A DNA stretch of 54,279 bases from Bacteroidota bacterium (GTDB taxonomy: Bacteria > Bacteroidota > Bacteroidia > Cytophagales > Cyclobacteriaceae): NCBI GenBank assembly GCA_947470895.1, contig CANIVF010000028.1, positions 1 through 54,279 on the forward strand. The letters run 5' to 3'. Below are positions 51,597-54,279 of the stretch, piece after piece (the first letter of the stretch is position 1; every line of letters begins with the position of its first letter). The position numbers were made by a program, and so were the translations under genes. The notes beneath the pieces were generated by a model that was given only the letters and a program-made list of their open reading frames with translations, made no database searches and had not been told where the DNA came from.

Positions 51597-54158
51597 ATGG
51601 ATGACTTTAGACCGACCGTTATCAAATATTCTCTACTCTTTTTAGGCATAACAGGAATCTCTATCTTCTCTTATGCTCAAGAGCAAACCAAGGCAGACAG
51701 CCTGAAAACAAAATTGCTCGACAACGTAGTTGTTACTGCCAGTAAACAGGAAGAAAATATTCTTCAGTCGCCCGTAAGTATTGAGAAAATGGATTCAAAA
51801 GCAATGCTTCAAACTGCGCAGCCTGGTTTCTTTGACGCAATTCAAAATCTGAAAGGGCTACAGGTAATAACTCCAGGCATGGGCTTTAAAGTAATTAACG
51901 CCCGCGGCTTTGCTAATACTACGAATGTACGCTTTGTACAAATGGTGGACGGCATCGACAACCAGGCTCCTCACATTGGCGCTCCCATCGCCAACTCGCT
52001 CGGCCCTAACGATCTTGACATTTCAAGCGTGGAAGTGGTGCCGGGTTCTGCCTCCGCAATCTATGGAATGAATGCCATCAACGGCATCGCAAATTTTATT
52101 ACGAAAGATCCGTTTCTGCATCAGGGCATTGCTCTCAGCCAACGTGTCGGTTTTAATAACGTGAACAGCAGCGAGACGGGTTCCACATTTTTTAGTGAAA
52201 CTAATTTTCGTTTCGCCAAAGCAATAAATCCAAAGTGGGCTTTCAAAATCAACGGCACACTAATGAAAGGAACCGATTGGTATGCCGACAACCGCACCGA
52301 TTTGAATCCAGCAGCAAATGCGTCTACCGGATTAACCGGTGACCTCAATCCTGGAAAAGATCAGGTGAACATATATGCCAACGAATCCGGCAACAGGCGC
52401 ACCCTCACACTGGGCGGAAAACAGTATGTGGTCAGTCGCACCGGCTATTCAGAAAAAGACGTGACCGACTACGGTCTACAAAACCTGAAAGGCGATGCCT
52501 CTATTTTCTATCGTCCCAGCAGTAATCTTGAAATCGTTTATACGTATCGTGCAGCGAAACAAAACAATATATATCAACGGACCAACCGCTTCCGGTTTGA
52601 TGATTACGTTACGCAGCAACATGCGCTAACCATCAAGTCGTCAACCATTCAATTCAAAACATACCTCACGCACGAGAACACCGGCAACTCGTATAACATC
52701 CGGTCGATGGCCGAGAATGTGGAACGCAGCTTCAAATCGGACAACACCTGGTTTTCCGACTTCAGTAAACAATACAATGCAAGCATTAGCGGGGGCGCCA
52801 CAGTGCCGGAGGCCATGACCTCTGCACGTGCTTCTGCTGACCAAGGTCGTGTGCAACCACACACCACCGAGATGGAAGACCGGATTAACAACCTGCGTAA
52901 CATCAACAACTGGGATTATGGAGCAGCACTGCGGGTGAAAGCCAACCTGGTTCATTCTGAATTTCTACATGATATCACTCATTTACTTTTTAAGAACAAT
53001 CAAAAGGTTAACCTGATGTACGGATTGGATTACCGGGATTACATCATTGTGCCTGATGGAAATTACTTCATCAACCCAAAAGAACCTGGAAAGAATCTGA
53101 GCTATTGGAAGACTGGCGGATTTGTTCAGGCAACTAAATCCGTACTGAACGACAAGTTGAAAATCAATGCCGTAGTTCGTGTGGACAAGAATCAATACTT
53201 CGTTCCGAAAGTCAACCCTCGGCTTGCCATCGTCTTTTCGCCTTCGCTGGCACACAACTTCCGTTTCTCTATGCAGAATGGCTATCGCTTTCCCAGCATC
53301 TTCGAAGCCTTCTCCAACATCAACAGTGGCGGACGCAAACGCATCGGTGGTTTACCGGTGATGTCGAGCGGTGTTTTTGAAAACAGCTACACGCAAGCAT
53401 CCATTACCGCATTTCAAAAAGCCGTTCAAACCGATGTAAACTCCGGAGCTTTAACCCTGAACAACGCGATGGTGAAAGAGCAAGACCTGCTGAAAAAAAA
53501 TCCTTATACGTATTTGCAGCCTGAGCGAGTGACCGGTTTTGAGTTTGGCTATCGCTCTAACGTGCTGCATGGAAAACTGAGATTGGATGTAGACGCCTAT
53601 TACAATATCTATCGTAACCTGATGGCACAGTTGGATGCCAATGTGCCCAAGTCGCAGAATCCAGATAGTGTGGCTTACTATCTTCAGAGTAATTCAAAAC
53701 AAAATCTTTACAGGCTATGGACAAATTCAAAAACAGTGAGTTACAACTATGGCGCATCCCTTGGAGTAAGTTATCAATTACTCGATAAATTTAACGTGGG
53801 AGGTAATTTTACCTACGCAAAACTGGCACGCAAAGATCAAAGCGATGGTTTGGAAGATGGATTTAACACACCTGAATGGACGTATAATTTGTTTTTTGGA
53901 ACACCACGCATTTACAAAACAATCGGCTTCAATATCAACTTCCGGCAGCAAGCCGCGTACTTGTGGCAGTCAGCACTCGCAACCGGAAATGTAGCGAGTT
54001 ACTCCACCATCGATGCTCAGCTGAGTACAACCATGTTGAACAATGAAGTGATCACCAAAATTGGCGCTTCTAACATACTGAACAAGTACTACTATTCCTT
54101 CCTCGGTGGCCCCTCGATCGGTGGCTTCTACTATTTGAACGTGATGTATTCATTTTAA
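51597..54158 (+). CDS. TonB-dependent outer-membrane receptor
   Basis: An outer-membrane transporter of 853 residues driven by TonB. A leader of about 28 residues ends in YAQ, then the TonB box region LLDNVVVTASKQEE. The plug (about 50-170) contains GFANTTNVRFVQMVDGIDN and SVEVVPGSASAIYGMNAINGI, typical of siderophore- and metal-type receptors. A 22-strand barrel follows, ending in an aromatic residue (YFMYSF-like terminus: NVMYSF). It lacks the N-terminal carboxypeptidase-like domain of SusC proteins. The upstream ModE box suggests it imports molybdate, tungstate or a chelate of them (inference). Confidence 0.9.
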   Translation: MDDFRPTVIKYSLLFLGITGISIFSYAQEQTKADSLKTKLLDNVVVTASKQEENILQSPVSIEKMDSKAMLQTAQPGFFDAIQNLKGLQVITPGMGFKVINARGFANTTNVRFVQMVDGIDNQAPHIGAPIANSLGPNDLDISSVEVVPGSASAIYGMNAINGIANFITKDPFLHQGIALSQRVGFNNVNSSETGSTFFSETNFRFAKAINPKWAFKINGTLMKGTDWYADNRTDLNPAANASTGLTGDLNPGKDQVNIYANESGNRRTLTLGGKQYVVSRTGYSEKDVTDYGLQNLKGDASIFYRPSSNLEIVYTYRAAKQNNIYQRTNRFRFDDYVTQQHALTIKSSTIQFKTYLTHENTGNSYNIRSMAENVERSFKSDNTWFSDFSKQYNASISGGATVPEAMTSARASADQGRVQPHTTEMEDRINNLRNINNWDYGAALRVKANLVHSEFLHDITHLLFKNNQKVNLMYGLDYRDYIIVPDGNYFINPKEPGKNLSYWKTGGFVQATKSVLNDKLKINAVVRVDKNQYFVPKVNPRLAIVFSPSLAHNFRFSMQNGYRFPSIFEAFSNINSGGRKRIGGLPVMSSGVFENSYTQASITAFQKAVQTDVNSGALTLNNAMVKEQDLLKKNPYTYLQPERVTGFEFGYRSNVLHGKLRLDVDAYYNIYRNLMAQLDANVPKSQNPDSVAYYLQSNSKQNLYRLWTNSKTVSYNYGASLGVSYQLLDKFNVGGNFTYAKLARKDQSDGLEDGFNTPEWTYNLFFGTPRIYKTIGFNINFRQQAAYLWQSALATGNVASYSTIDAQLSTTMLNNEVITKIGASNILNKYYYSFLGGPSIGGFYYLNVMYSF

Positions 54159-54207
54159 TTTGATCAACTAGACTAACCCAGAAATAAGCCGAAGCGGTAT
54201 TAGACCA

Positions 54208-54226
54208 ATGAGGTGTAGAACCTCAT
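54208..54226. other. Hairpin downstream of the TonB receptor
   Basis: ATGAGGT and ACCTCAT pair perfectly around GTAGA, 50 bases past the stop. No T-run follows. Nothing else is recognised to the end of the window. Confidence 0.35.
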
Positions 54227-54279
54227 AAGAGGAAAACCACAAAAGCTGATCGGTCAACAGTATTCTTCAAGTCAATCCA

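Overview
The window looks like the chromosome of a member of the Bacteroidota, most likely order Cytophagales (a Cyclobacteriaceae- or Chryseolinea-like soil or water organism). The evidence is the TonB-dependent receptor, the GAF/PAS sensor style, the NA37 nucleoid protein, weak Shine-Dalgarno sequences, TAnnTTTG-type -7 promoter boxes, and secreted ThuA/dehydrogenase and BNR/Asp-box proteins of kinds common in that group. Species cannot be named from the sequence alone.

Layout. 155-6431 (-): a complete jetABCD (Wadjet/MksBEFG-type) anti-plasmid SMC operon with a short JetD. 6621-9635: a cyclophilin lipoprotein, a nucleoid-associated protein, and a GAF-PAS-DHp protein without an ATPase domain. 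9757-14340: an aldehyde dehydrogenase/DUF779 locus with a divergent AraC regulator, a degraded second DUF779 copy, and a nest of two palindromic repeat families (A and B). 14446-18800: DoxX, an M20 peptidase, a HelD-type helicase and a broken Dabb gene. 18936-25752 (+): a tight eight-gene operon of a SpeD-like AdoMet decarboxylase, two zinc-ribbon DUF4178 proteins, a 54-aa membrane peptide, a DUF350 protein, a membrane-anchored spermidine-synthase-like enzyme, a Tat-exported FAD amine-oxidase-like protein and a His-rich polytopic membrane protein. This is the best candidate for an undescribed system. 25865-29942: an SSS symporter with a BNR glycosidase, then convergent ferredoxin and U32 (TrhP-like) genes. 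30115-34873: cysE-cysM, a SET protein, and pseudogenes of an amidohydrolase and a UDP-glucuronate decarboxylase. 34987-41538: an operon of a Gfo/Idh/MocA oxidoreductase, a TIM-barrel isomerase and a ThuA-dehydrogenase-cupredoxin fusion, divergent from an AraC regulator, with operator-like palindromes between. 41588-46662 (-): a secreted alpha/alpha-barrel-like protein and an APH-M23-aminotransferase triple fusion. 47065-50280 (-): a large Asp-box protein with a clear terminator. 50504-54158: two small proteins, then a ModE-like regulator and a TonB receptor separated by a near-perfect ModE-box palindrome, suggesting molybdate- or tungstate-controlled outer-membrane uptake.

The repeats stand out. 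Family A (four copies) has TTGTTGGTG/CACCAACAA hairpins at both ends in opposite orientation, like REPINs. Family B (three copies) has three hairpins whose stems change in a compensatory way. A and B lie next to each other twice. No transposase, rRNA, tRNA or CRISPR array was recognised.
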